NCBI RefSeq assembly: GCF_007830265.1
Contig: NZ_VLKE01000001.1
Location: 3,782,001-3,846,000 of the forward strand
Length of the DNA stretch: 64,000 nt
Direction of reading: 5' to 3'
DNA from: Micromonospora olivasterospora
GTDB lineage: Bacteria > Actinomycetota > Actinomycetes > Mycobacteriales > Micromonosporaceae
The first letter of the stretch is position 1. Each line of letters opens with the position of its first letter. Positions 28,351 through 36,378 of this stretch are shown in pieces. The position numbers and the translations under genes are program-made. The notes beneath the pieces are model-generated. The model did not search any database and had not been told where the DNA came from. It worked only from the letters and a program-made list of their open reading frames with translations.

Positions 28351-28797
28351 TCAGCCACGTGCAAACCAGCCGCGCTGACCGCCGCTCATGTCCGGCACCA
28401 AATATGTGCCGGTCTCCTCCGTGTTGACCCCGACACGGTGATGGAGGTCCCACTTCTCGCCCTGGAAGCCGACCGTCTCACCCAACTCGGCAGACGCCAC
28501 GAGCACAATGCTCGCGGGCAACCCTCCCCCACGGCCGCGGGGGCCTCGAAAAGTTCCCCATACTCGCGGCCGACCGCGCCGGGCGCCGCCGCGCCCGGCA
28601 CGATCAGCCAGCAACGCGGCGGTACCCGCCATCGTCTTGCGCCCAGCGCCCTCACCGGCGAGACGCGCCGTCGCCACCACCAGGCCAGCCAACCCGGCCG
28701 GCCCGAGCCGCCGATGGCGTCCCCATTGGAGGCGATCCGAATCAGCTCGCCGCACCCACCCACAGTCACCAACAACAGCTTCTTCCACCCACTCCAT
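28351..28797 (-). CDS. Hypothetical protein upstream of the giant gene, frame doubtful
   Basis: An open frame of 148 codons ends about 50 bp before the giant gene and could share its transcript. The C-terminal part (SIVLVASAELGETVGFQGEKWDLHHRVGVNTEETGTYLV, in two pieces around GETVG) reads like protein. Two inner stretches look better in a neighbouring frame (CGELIRIASNGDAIGGSG; VGREYGELFEAPAAV). No ribosome site precedes the ATG. It may be a gene decayed by compensating indels, or the sequence may contain errors. The family is not recognised. Confidence 0.4.
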   Translation of the reverse strand: MEWVEEAVVGDCGWVRRADSDRLQWGRHRRLGPAGLAGLVVATARLAGEGAGRKTMAGTAALLADRAGRGGARRGRPRVWGTFRGPRGRGGGLPASIVLVASAELGETVGFQGEKWDLHHRVGVNTEETGTYLVPDMSGGQRGWFARG

Positions 28798-28834
28798 AAT
28801 GGCCCGTCAAGCCCCGGGTTTGATGGAGAGTTGG

Positions 28835-29074
28835 TCAGCTGGTTTCAGGGGTGCGGTGACCGGATGGGACATCGCGTGGAGTGCCCGTGTCCGGCGGCTG
28901 GGGACGTGTCCGAGTTCGCCGTGCAGGTCGAGTCGGCCTGGACCGCGGTGCTGGTGTTGCCACCAGCCCGTTTCTCCAGGCCGCTCGCCGAACCCACCGT
29001 GCGCCCCCGCCCTCAACCACACCCAGGGCCACACGCATCTCGACCAACAGTTCCTCGTCACCCGACGTGCTCAC
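28835..29074 (-). CDS. Small hypothetical protein, possibly decayed
   Basis: A GTG start at 29074 has a good GGGAGG site upstream and opens with STSGDEELLVEMRVALGVVEGG, which looks like real protein. The rest of the 79-aa frame is Arg/Pro-rich. An alternative frame (RLDLHGELGHVPSRRTRALH, ending at 28807) looks more natural, so a frameshift is likely. It lies head-first in a row with the doubtful ORF at 28351-28797 and the giant gene, so it may once have been the first gene of that operon, perhaps a small secretion partner. That role is inference only. Confidence 0.4.
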   Translation of the reverse strand: MSTSGDEELLVEMRVALGVVEGGGARWVRRAAWRNGLVATPAPRSRPTRPARRTRTRPQPPDTGTPRDVPSGHRTPETS

Positions 29075-29225
29075 CCAAACACCTCCCTACCATCTCACGG
29101 CTGAACCGAAGCGCCGGTTCACGCTCGTGCAGTGGCTGTCAGGCACCGACCCGGCGATGCGCGGCACAGCACGGGACGCTCGCCCGACGCCTCGCGCACC
29201 CGGTCGCCCGCCGACTGGGCTGCGC

Positions 29226-29606
29226 CAGCATGACCTGGCGCACCTGCGGGCCGACGGCTACGGAGTCTGGCTGGAGGACGGGCGGTGCCTACGGTTCCTG
29301 GTGCACGTCGATTCGGGACCGGTTGGCGATGCTGTCGCCGAGCGTGAGAAGCGGTCGTCGGGACTTGGTGGGCTGCTGGCCGGGTACCGGCGTACCGACC
29401 GGGCGGTTCCGGTAGGAGCGGTCTTGGTCATCGCTCAGGACGCCGAGCGTGAAGAGCAAATGCTGGCGGACCTGGGCCGTGAGCCGCTACGAGCGCGGAT
29501 CGCAGTGACTAGAAGGGAGATGTTGTATCGGCATTGGCCCAATGACCAGGTGTGGAGGCTACCCGAGGACAGCAATGCCAGGCGGCTGACGGACCTTGGG
29601 TCCTGA
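29226..29606 (+). pseudogene. Replication-relaxation family protein, C-terminal remnant
   Basis: The frame reads DGYGVWLEDGRCLRFLVHVD, then GLLAGYRRTDRAVPVGAVLVIAQD and a closing TRREMLYRHWP. This pattern matches the C-terminal nuclease-like half of plasmid replication-relaxation proteins of actinomycetes, where DGYGVW...FLVElD is conserved. The N-terminal winged-helix half is absent; the upstream frame degenerates into low-complexity residues. Such proteins usually belong to integrated conjugative or plasmid elements, so this is probably the remains of one. Family assignment is from recall. Confidence 0.6.
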
Positions 29607-29660
29607 TTCTCGGCTCATCCCTCCAAGCCGTTGCGCACGTTGACTCAGCTGCGATCGGTG

Positions 29661-30070
29661 TTACGGGCGCGGTGCCTTGCCTGCCAGTCGGGTTGCTGCT
29701 TCGAACGCCGCTGCCCAGGGGAATGCTCGCTGGCGGTCGTTGCCGCTGCCGGGTGGGTGTGGCTCCCATCCGTCGTCGGTGCCGAGGTAGACCCGTACGC
29801 GCTCGCTGCGGAGGCCGGCTACGGCGCGCTGGAAGGGTGCGCGGGCGGCCAGGGCGGCGTTGACGAACGGGACGACCACGGTCGGTACCTGCCGGCCGAT
29901 CAGTTCCGCGACCGTCGTCATCGCGTAGTTGTCGGCGATGCCGAGCGCAATCTTGTTGAGGGAGTTGTAGGTGGCGGGAGCGATGATGAGCGCGTCCGCG
30001 GCGGGGAGGGCGCGGCGGGTGCCGAGGGACGACCGGTAGGTCGACCGGACCGGGTGCCCGGTCAGCCCCA
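29661..30070 (-). pseudogene. Flavoprotein (PPC decarboxylase-like), C-terminal half
   Basis: The minus strand encodes LTGHPVRSTYRSSLG, then LPAADALIIAPATYNSLNKIALGIADNYA and VPTVVVPFVNAALA. These are the FMN-binding PATxNxLNK block and later strands of the flavoprotein/phosphopantothenoylcysteine decarboxylase fold. The first 60-70 residues that normally carry the initial Rossmann strand are missing; upstream sequence is unrelated. The open frame extends to an ATG at 30146, but that N-terminal extension does not resemble the family. Probably non-functional. Confidence 0.7.
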
Positions 30071-30343
30071 GGGCGAAATTCGAGCGTTGTGAATCGGCAG
30101 TCGGAAAAGTATCCCCTCCGGCCGTTCTCCGTGTCACTGTCCCCAAAGGATTGCAGTGGCCTGCGTCGGTGTAATTCCGCAGCAGGGGCCCGACCGTTCC
30201 GCAGTGGTGAGGCCCCGGCGACCATGGGGGGAGAACAGGGCCTCACGCTGAATCCCTGTGGGGGATTGGCTGTCAAGGTGGTGGTTGCCTTGACCCCGCC
30301 TTCGCGCCGGTGGGTTGGTGCTGCACCGCACAGCCGGGCGAGC

Positions 30344-30360
30344 GTCAACTTGTGGTTGAC
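30344..30360. promoter_or_regulatory. Palindromic operator 1 (GTCAACTTGTGGTTGAC)
   Basis: An inverted repeat GTCAAC-N5-GTTGAC 31 bp upstream of the Clp-N/HTH gene. With a second copy at 30372-30388 it makes a spaced pair, centre to centre 28 bp. It is a likely binding site for the HTH protein it precedes or for another dimeric repressor. Confidence 0.6.
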
Positions 30361-30371
30361 GACGAGCATGC

Positions 30372-30388
30372 GTCAACCTATGGTTGAC
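30372..30388. promoter_or_regulatory. Palindromic operator 2 (GTCAACCTATGGTTGAC)
   Basis: The second copy of the same palindrome ends two bases before the ATG at 30391. Binding here would overlap the transcription or translation start, and the short leader leaves little room for a ribosome site, so the mRNA may be leaderless. Autoregulation is inferred from position. Confidence 0.6.
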
Positions 30389-30390
30389 GC

Positions 30391-31116
30391 ATGACGAATC
30401 CTGCCAAGATCCCCCGCGTCGTCCGGCTCGACGACCTGATCGAGGGCATCAAGAAGGCCCACACGGACGCCCTCGACCAGCTCGCGGGCGCGGTCGTGGT
30501 CGCCGAACACCTCGGCGACGTCGCCGACCACCTGATCGGCCACTTCGTGGACCAGGCCCGCCGCTCCGGCGCCTCCTGGACCGACATCGGCCGCAGCATG
30601 GGAGTCAGCAAGCAGGCCGCGCAGAAGCGGTTCGTGCCGAAGGCCTCCGCCGAGCCGTCGACCCTCGACCCCAGCCGGGGCTTCGGCAACTTCACCCCCC
30701 GGGCCCGCAACGTCGTGCTGGCCGCGCAGGAGGCGGCCCGTGCCGCCGGCAATGCCGAGATCCGCCCCGAGCACCTGGTGCTCGGCCTGCTCACCGAGCC
30801 CGAGGGGCTCGCCGCCAGGGCGATCGTCGCTCAGGGCGTACCGCTGGAGCGGGTGCGGGAGGCGACCAACGCGACCCTGCCGCCAGCGGCCGGGGAGGTG
30901 CCGGCCCTGATCCCGTACGACGCGCGGGCCGGCAAGGCGCTCGAACTGACCATGCGGGAGGCGCTGCGGCTCGGCCACAACTACGTGGGCACCGAGCATC
31001 TCCTGCTCGCCCTGCTGGAGCTGGAGGACGGCGCCGGGGTGCTGGCCGGCCTCGGGGTGGACAAGGCCGCCGCCGAGCGCGACGTCGCCGAGGCGCTCGC
31101 CACCCTCCGGAAGTGA
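30391..31116 (+). CDS. Clp N-domain protein with N-terminal HTH
   Basis: A 241-aa cytosolic protein. Residues about 55-85 contain a helix-turn-helix (SGASWTDIGRSMGVSKQAAQKRF). Residues about 98-235 hold two Clp-N repeats (FTPRARNVVLAAQEAAR...IRPEHLVLGLL and TMREALRLGHNYVGTEHLLLALL). There is no AAA+ ATPase part, so it is not a ClpC/ClpB chaperone. Proteins of this type in actinomycetes are thought to be regulators or Clp adaptors; the exact target is unknown. The two GTCAAC/GTTGAC palindromes directly upstream suggest autoregulation. The gene is single and is followed by a strong hairpin. Confidence 0.85.
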   Translation: MTNPAKIPRVVRLDDLIEGIKKAHTDALDQLAGAVVVAEHLGDVADHLIGHFVDQARRSGASWTDIGRSMGVSKQAAQKRFVPKASAEPSTLDPSRGFGNFTPRARNVVLAAQEAARAAGNAEIRPEHLVLGLLTEPEGLAARAIVAQGVPLERVREATNATLPPAAGEVPALIPYDARAGKALELTMREALRLGHNYVGTEHLLLALLELEDGAGVLAGLGVDKAAAERDVAEALATLRK

Positions 31117-31160
31117 GGAGGGGCGCTCCCAGGTAGAGAAGGTGCCCCGTCGCACGAAGG

Positions 31161-31187
31161 CCGGGCGCCCCGAGCGGGGGCGCCCGG
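31161..31187. terminator. Bidirectional hairpin terminator
   Basis: CCGGGCGCCCC (31161-31171) pairs perfectly with GGGGCGCCCGG (31177-31187) across a 5-base loop. It lies between the converging Clp-N gene and the minus-strand gene at 31229-31747, so it can serve both. There is no T-run, as is usual in actinomycetes. Confidence 0.75.
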
Positions 31188-31228
31188 CGGTGACCGGGAA
31201 GGCGTCAGAGCGGCCGGGGCGTGCGACG

Positions 31229-31747
31229 TCAGCCGGCGGTGGGGAAGCCGTAGCGGGCGGCGTGCTCCGGGTCGCTCGGGTCGACCTGCCGCAGGCCGGC
31301 CTCGGCCAGCCGCTTGTTGACCTCGTCGAGCTGCTCGCGGACCAGCCGGGCCTCCTCCTCGGTGACCCGCCCCCGGTGCGGCTTGCCGGCATGCTCGATG
31401 GTGCCGTAGTCCACCTTCTCGGCACTCCTGCGGGCCTTGGGCGGGCGGACCCGCTCGGCTGTCTTCAGCAGCTGGGCCATGGGCACGTCGGTGGCCATCG
31501 CGTCGAACTCGCTGGCGGTCAGCACCACCCGGCGCGGCTCCCCGCCGCCGTGCCGGTCGTGGATCTCGACCACCGCGACGTCCAGCGCCGCGTCGTCGAT
31601 GCTCTCGATCTCGACCGGGGTCGCGTCCAGCTGCACGGGCCCGGCCACCAGGTCGGGGTGCTCCAGCACCACGACGCGGACCGCCTCGTCGTCCGGCCCC
31701 AGTGGGGTGCCGCTGAAGTCGGAGACGTGGATCGTCTTCTTGCCCAT
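31229..31747 (-). CDS. Conserved hypothetical protein (172 aa)
   Basis: The product begins [13 protein letters not shown] and contains a region mentioning [19 protein letters not shown], then [18 protein letters not shown] sequence ([16 protein letters not shown]). A charged C-terminal third follows, with predicted helices ([25 protein letters not shown]). No transmembrane segment, signal peptide or catalytic motif is apparent. I do not recognise a functional family. The frame stays open upstream to 32623, but codon character changes and the ATG at 31747 fits the natural N-terminus. It is transcribed towards the hairpin at 31161-31187. Confidence 0.75.
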   Translation of the reverse strand: MGKKTIHVSDFSGTPLGPDDEAVRVVVLEHPDLVAGPVQLDATPVEIESIDDAALDVAVVEIHDRHGGGEPRRVVLTASEFDAMATDVPMAQLLKTAERVRPPKARRSAEKVDYGTIEHAGKPHRGRVTEEEARLVREQLDEVNKRLAEAGLRQVDPSDPEHAARYGFPTAG

Positions 31748-31892
31748 GCGCGGAGCTTCTCCTGTCGGTGGCGGGATTCGGGACCAGAAGAACCTACCCG
31801 ACAGGTGTGCGAAAACCCGGACCGGACCGACCGGGTGTGTCGCCCTCCCGGCGCCGACCGGTGCGGCCGGCGTACCGGCCGGGCCGGCCCGT

Positions 31893-32103
31893 GATGCGGC
31901 CCGCGACGGGCACGGGCTGGCCCACCCGCGCCGGTTCGGGCTCGCCTGCCACCTCGGCGTGGTCACCGGCCTGCCCGCGATCGGGGTGGGCAAGACGCCG
32001 CTGGTGGGCCGGTGGGAGCCGCCGGGCCCGGAGCGCGGCTCGTGGTCGCCGCTGCGCGACGGCGACGAGGTGGTGGGCCGGGTGCTGCGCGCTGAGTTGC
32101 CCC
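31893..32103 (+). pseudogene. Endonuclease V fragment
   Basis: The frame reads [19 protein letters not shown], then [15 protein letters not shown] and [18 protein letters not shown]. This is the well-known central block of endonuclease V (deoxyinosine 3-prime endonuclease, Nfi), which nicks DNA next to inosine. The N-terminal part with the first catalytic Asp and the C-terminal part are missing, and no proper start lies upstream. It sits in a region of 500 bp that otherwise has no gene. Near its end a 17-base phrase (CCGGCAACAGATACCGC) is repeated in tandem at about 32116-32152. Confidence 0.7.
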
Positions 32104-32249
32104 TTCCCGCCCGCGCCGGCAACAGATACCGCCCGCTCCGGCAACAGATACCGCGTAACGCGGCGCACCTCCGGCGCGCTCGACCAGCTGGGGGTGTCCG
32201 GACCCGGTAGTAACCTGACCGGCGGACCCCGGGCGGGGAGGAGGACGAG

Positions 32250-33484
32250 GTGACCATGGCGGTACGTCGGCAGGCGACGCGGATCGCGGCGGTCTGCGTG
32301 ATGCTGGGCGGCCTGGTGGCCGTCGGGGCCTCGCCGGCCCTCGCCGACGGCGACTCGGTGCGGGTGCGGGCCGCGAGCGCGTTCACCCCGGGCGGCTCAC
32401 CCGGGGCGGTCTCGCTCGAGGTGCGCCGTCGCAGCGAGGGCTGCGTGATGGTGCGCTCGACGCTGGGCCTGCGGCTCGCCGGCCTCGCCGCCGACCAGGT
32501 CTCCGTCCAGTTCCCGACGGGCGGCCGCTGGTGGCCCGTGCCGACCGGCGGCGCCGGGGGCGTGGTGAGCACCCAGCAGGTCACGCCGGCGAACCCGACG
32601 CTGTGCAAGGGCAGGAGCGTCACGATGCGCTACCGGGTGGCCTTCCATCCCGGCGCCCCGGCCGGCCGGCTGACGGTCGTCGGCGAGGCGACCAACGCGC
32701 GCGGGCAGACCCTCGGCCGGGACGCCACGGCGGCCCGGGTCGCCGAGGGGAGGCGGACGCCCAGCCCGTCGCCGACCCCGAGCCGTCGGCCGTCCCCGAC
32801 GGTGGCCCCGACCGAGGAGGCGCGGCCCGACGCGGGCCCGACCCTGGCCGCCTTCGGCGGCCAGGCCGGCGCGGCCAGCACGCTCGCCGCCGAGGAGGGC
32901 TCCGGGGGCAGCTCCCTGTTCATGCTCGTCGGCCTCGGCCTGGTTGTGGTCGGCGCCGGCCTGATCGTGCTGCTGGTCCGCCGGTCACGCGTCGACCGCG
33001 AGCAGGCCGACGGCGGCGGTCACCACCAGGGCGTCCCGCAGCCGCGCGGTCCGGGCGGCACCACGTACCGGGCGGGGGCGGGCGCGCCGCCGTACGCCGG
33101 TGGGGCGCCGTCCGGCGGCGTGTACGGCCGGCCGGCGGGAACCCCGTCCGGCTCCGTGTACGGCGCGCGACCGGCCACGCCGGTCACCCCGCCGGCCGGC
33201 GGCAGCGTGTACGGCGGCGGCACCACGTACCCGGCGCAGGGCGGGGCGACTCCCGCGGGCGGCGGCACCACGTACCCGGCCGGCGGCGTGCCGCCCCGGC
33301 AGGACGGGCCGGGGCGCGGGCCGCGCCGGGGCACGCGCCGACCTCGGGCGGTGGGGCGCCGGCCGGCCCGGTCTCCGGTCCGCCGGCCGGCCCGGTCTCC
33401 GGTCCGCCGGCCGCCGGGCCGGACAACCCGCCGGCGCCGGCGGGCGGCGACGCGACGACGATCATGCCCCGGCTGCCCGACTGA
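32250..33484 (+). CDS. Secreted/membrane-anchored protein, frame broken near its C-terminus
   Basis: Residues 1-33 form a signal peptide (VCVMLGGLVAVGASPALA, cleavage after ALA). An extracellular domain of about 130 residues with two Cys follows, then a Ser/Pro-rich linker. One membrane helix (SSLFMLVGLGLVVVGAGLIVLLV) is followed by a basic stop and a long Gly/Tyr/Pro-rich tail (GGTTYPAGG repeats). In the primary frame the tail turns Arg-rich after about 33310 and runs to 33527. The neighbouring frame instead gives GPVSGPPAAGPDNPPAPAGG and ends naturally at 33484. A single indel near 33306-33320 is therefore likely. The start is GTG 32250 or ATG 32256, with GGAGGA at 32238. Function unknown. 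Confidence 0.7.
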
Positions 33485-33552
33485 TCCGGGGCGCGGCGGG
33501 GCGCTCCGATACGCTCAGGTGCGTTGACGACTGCGGCCAAGGAGCGAAACCG

Positions 33553-34938
33553 GTGTCTGATCTGTCCCAGATCGTGAAGGCGTACGACGTCCGCGGGACG
33601 GTGCCGGACCAGTGGGACGAACGGGCGGCCGAGGCGCTGGGCGCCGCCTTCACCCAGATGCTCGCGGCCACCGGGGAGGCCGGCGACGCCGTCCTGGTCG
33701 CGCACGACATGCGGGCCAGCGGGCCGGGGCTGGCCGAGGCGTTCGCCGCCGGCGTGCGGGCCGAGGGGCGCGCCGTGATCGAGCTGGGCCTCTGCTCCAC
33801 CGACATGCTCTACTACGCCTCCGGCACCCTCGGGCTGCCCGGCGCGATGTTCACCGCCAGCCACAACCCCGCCAAGTACAACGGCATCAAGATGTGCCGC
33901 GCCGGTGCCCGCCCGATCGGGCAGGACAGCGGCCTGGCCGACATCCGCAACCGGGCGCAGGCGCTGCTCGACTCGGGCGCGCGCCGCCCGGCCGGCGAGC
34001 CGGTGCGCCCGGCCGAGCGGCGGGACCTGCGTCCCGAGTACGCCGCCCACCTGCGCGGGCTGGTCGACCTCACCGGCATCCGGCCGCTGAAGGTCGTCGT
34101 CGACGCCGGAAACGGGATGGGCGGCTGGACGGTGCCCAGCGTGCTCGGCGACGCCGTGCTGCCCGCGCTGCCGCTGGAGATCGTCCCGCTCTACTTCGAG
34201 CTCGACGGCACGTTCCCCAACCACGAGGCCAACCCGCTGGACCCGGCGAACCTGGTCGACCTCCAGCGCGCCGTCCGGGAGCACGGCGCCGACCTGGGGC
34301 TGGCCTTCGACGGCGACGCGGACCGCTGCTTCGTGGTGGACGAGCGCGGCGAGCCCGTCTCCCCGTCGGCCATCACCGCCCTGGTGGCGGTCCGCGAGCT
34401 GGCGAAGTACCCGGGCGCCACGGTGATCCACAACCTGATCACCTCCCGCGCCGTCCCGGAGATCATCCGCGAGCACGGCGGCGAGCCGGTGGTGGCCCGG
34501 GTGGGGCACTCCTTCATCAAGGCCGAGATGGCGCGGACCAACGCCATCTTCGGCGGGGAGCACTCGGCCCACTACTACTTCCGGGACTTCTGGTTCGCCG
34601 ACACGGGGATGCTGGCCGCCATGCACACCCTCGCCGCGCTCGGTGAGCAGGGCCTCCCGCTGTCCGAGCTGGCCGCCCGGTACGAGCGCTACGTCGCCTC
34701 CGGCGAGATCAACTCGACCGTGCCCGACCAGGCGGCGAAGGTCGCCGAGGTGCGGGCCGCGTACCCGGAGGCGGCGGCCGACGAGCTGGACGGGCTCACC
34801 CTGTCCTTCCCCGACGGTGCCTGGTTCAACCTCCGCGCCAGCAACACCGAGCCGCTGCTGCGGCTCAACGTCGAGGCCCCCACCGCGGAGCGGATGGTCG
34901 CGCTCCGCGACGAGGTGCTCGACCGGGTTCGCCGTTAA
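33553..34938 (+). CDS. manB: Phosphomannomutase/phosphoglucomutase
   Basis: A 461-aa enzyme that interconverts mannose-6-phosphate and mannose-1-phosphate, feeding GDP-mannose for glycolipids and glycans. All four signature loops are visible: the phospho-serine loop TASHNPAKYNG (S103), the metal loop DGDADR (from D253), the sugar-binding loop GGEHSAHYYF, and the phosphate-binding loop RASNTEP. The start is GTG 33553 with AAGGAG ten bases upstream. It heads a run of genes (Trm112-like, SIS isomerase, cation transporter, manA) in the same direction, like the manB region of M. tuberculosis. Confidence 0.95.
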   Translation: MSDLSQIVKAYDVRGTVPDQWDERAAEALGAAFTQMLAATGEAGDAVLVAHDMRASGPGLAEAFAAGVRAEGRAVIELGLCSTDMLYYASGTLGLPGAMFTASHNPAKYNGIKMCRAGARPIGQDSGLADIRNRAQALLDSGARRPAGEPVRPAERRDLRPEYAAHLRGLVDLTGIRPLKVVVDAGNGMGGWTVPSVLGDAVLPALPLEIVPLYFELDGTFPNHEANPLDPANLVDLQRAVREHGADLGLAFDGDADRCFVVDERGEPVSPSAITALVAVRELAKYPGATVIHNLITSRAVPEIIREHGGEPVVARVGHSFIKAEMARTNAIFGGEHSAHYYFRDFWFADTGMLAAMHTLAALGEQGLPLSELAARYERYVASGEINSTVPDQAAKVAEVRAAYPEAAADELDGLTLSFPDGAWFNLRASNTEPLLRLNVEAPTAERMVALRDEVLDRVRR

Positions 34939-34999
34939 GATCGCCTGCGCCGGTCGGCACCGCCGGCCGCCGACCCGCACCCGTGGAAGGAGCCGCGCC

Positions 35000-35185
35000 G
35001 TGGCCCTGGACCCGCAGTTGCTCGAGATCCTCGCCTGTCCGGACACACACCACGCCCCGCTGGACTACGACGCGCAGGCGCAGACCCTGACCTGCACCGA
35101 GTGCGGGCGGATCTTCGAGGTGCGCGACGACGTGCCGGTGCTGCTGCTCGACGAGGCGCGCGGCGGACCCGCGCAGCAGCGGTGA
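35000..35185 (+). CDS. Trm112-like zinc-ribbon protein
   Basis: A 61-aa protein with LLEILACPDTHHAPL at the start and LTCTECGRIFEVRDDVPVLLLDEA at the end, typical of Trm112/UPF0434 proteins. These act as small partners or activators of methyltransferases. Cysteines are at 13, 32 and 35; the usual fourth Cys is replaced, possibly by His. The GTG at 35000 follows a GGAAGGAG site. Its stop overlaps the start of the next gene by one base, so the two are translationally coupled. Confidence 0.85.
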   Translation: MALDPQLLEILACPDTHHAPLDYDAQAQTLTCTECGRIFEVRDDVPVLLLDEARGGPAQQR

Positions 35186-36378
35186 TGGAGGGCACGGCCG
35201 GGGTCAGCGGGCACCGGCACGCCGACGAGTCCCTGTTGGACGACGCGGACGCCCTCGCCGAGCGCGATCCGGGCGGGATGCTGCGGTTCACCGCCTCCGC
35301 CGGGGCGCAGGTGCGGGAGTCGGCGGCCCTGGCGGCCGAGGCCAACCTCTCCGCGCTCGCCGACGAGGGCCGGCCGCGAGCGGTCGTCATCGCCGGCATC
35401 GGCACCGCCGGGCGTACGGGGGACGTGCTGGCCACCGTCGCCGGGCCGCGCTGCCCGGTGCCGGTCATCCCGCACCGCAGCGCCGGGGTGCCCGGCTGGG
35501 TGGGCGCCGCCGACGTGGTGATCGCGGTCAGCGCGTCCGGCCGCAGCCCCGAGGCGCTCGGTGCCGCCGAGGCCGCCCACCGCCGGGGTGCCCGGCTGGT
35601 CGCCGTCGGCGCGCCGGACTCGCAGTTGCAGTCGGTCGCCGAGCGGGCCCGCGCGCCGTTCATCCCGGTGCCCCGGCGCGCGCCGGCCCGGGCCAGCCTG
35701 TGGGCGCTCACCGTGCCGGTCCTGCTCGCCGGCCGTACGCTCGGGCTGGTGAAGGTCAACGAGGCGGACCTCGCCGAGACGGCGGCGCGGCTCGACGCGG
35801 ACGCCGACCGGTGCCGTCCCACGGCCGAGTCCTTCGTCAACCCGGCGAAGTCGCTGGCCCTCGGGCTGGCGGGCTCGATCCCGATCGTCTGGGGATCGTC
35901 GCCGCTGGCCGCCGTCGCGGCCCGCCGGTTCGGCGACACCCTGTCGGCCAACGCCCGCTACCCGGTGGTCACCGGGGCGCTCGGCGAGGCCGGCCGGGGC
36001 CGCGTCGGCCTGCTCGACGGCGTCTTCGGCGGGCTCGCCGAGGGGGAGCGGAACATCTTCGCCGACCCGGGCGAGACCGAGGACGGCGCCACCCGGCTGC
36101 GGGTGGTGCTGCTGCGCGACGGCGGGCTCAACCCCGAGGACGACGCCGACGAGCCCCTCGCCGTCGAGGAGCGCCGCGCCGACGCCGTGCAGACGCTGGC
36201 CGAGCGGCGCGGGGTGCGCTGCGACGTCGTCACCGCCGAGGGCGGTTCCGCGCTGGAGCGGCTCGCCTCGCTGCTGGCGGTGCCGGACTTCGCCTCCGTC
36301 TACCTCGCCCTGGCGCACGGACTGGACCCGATGGCCGTGCCGGCCGTCACCGAGATGAAGGAGCTGGCCAACCAGTGA
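35185..36378 (+). CDS. SIS-domain phosphoglucose/phosphomannose isomerase-like protein
   Basis: A 397-aa protein with two sugar-isomerase subdomains. The first contains VIAGIGTAGRTGD and VIAVSASGRSPEAL; the second contains VWGSSPLAAVAARRFGDTLSANARYPVV. The C-terminal part carries the family-type DFASVYLALAHGLDP. Proteins of this type convert fructose-6-phosphate to mannose-6-phosphate or glucose-6-phosphate in other prokaryotes, which fits the position between manB and manA. The N-terminal half is rather divergent, so specificity is uncertain. It overlaps the genes on both sides (TGATG and GTGA), so the set is one operon. Confidence 0.8.
   Translation: MEGTAGVSGHRHADESLLDDADALAERDPGGMLRFTASAGAQVRESAALAAEANLSALADEGRPRAVVIAGIGTAGRTGDVLATVAGPRCPVPVIPHRSAGVPGWVGAADVVIAVSASGRSPEALGAAEAAHRRGARLVAVGAPDSQLQSVAERARAPFIPVPRRAPARASLWALTVPVLLAGRTLGLVKVNEADLAETAARLDADADRCRPTAESFVNPAKSLALGLAGSIPIVWGSSPLAAVAARRFGDTLSANARYPVVTGALGEAGRGRVGLLDGVFGGLAEGERNIFADPGETEDGATRLRVVLLRDGGLNPEDDADEPLAVEERRADAVQTLAERRGVRCDVVTAEGGSALERLASLLAVPDFASVYLALAHGLDPMAVPAVTEMKELANQ

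Noticed and set aside
24053..29415. Long plus-strand frames opposite the N-terminal part of the giant gene (24053-26677 and 26518-29415)
   Set aside because: Their translations are low-complexity, and the minus strand encodes recognisable domains across the same stretch. Only the last part of one overlapping frame (29226-29606) resembles a real family.
30373..31425. A 350-codon minus-strand frame opposite the Clp-N gene
   Set aside because: It is a shadow frame: the plus strand shows clear Clp-N repeats and an HTH, and the minus product has no recognisable features.
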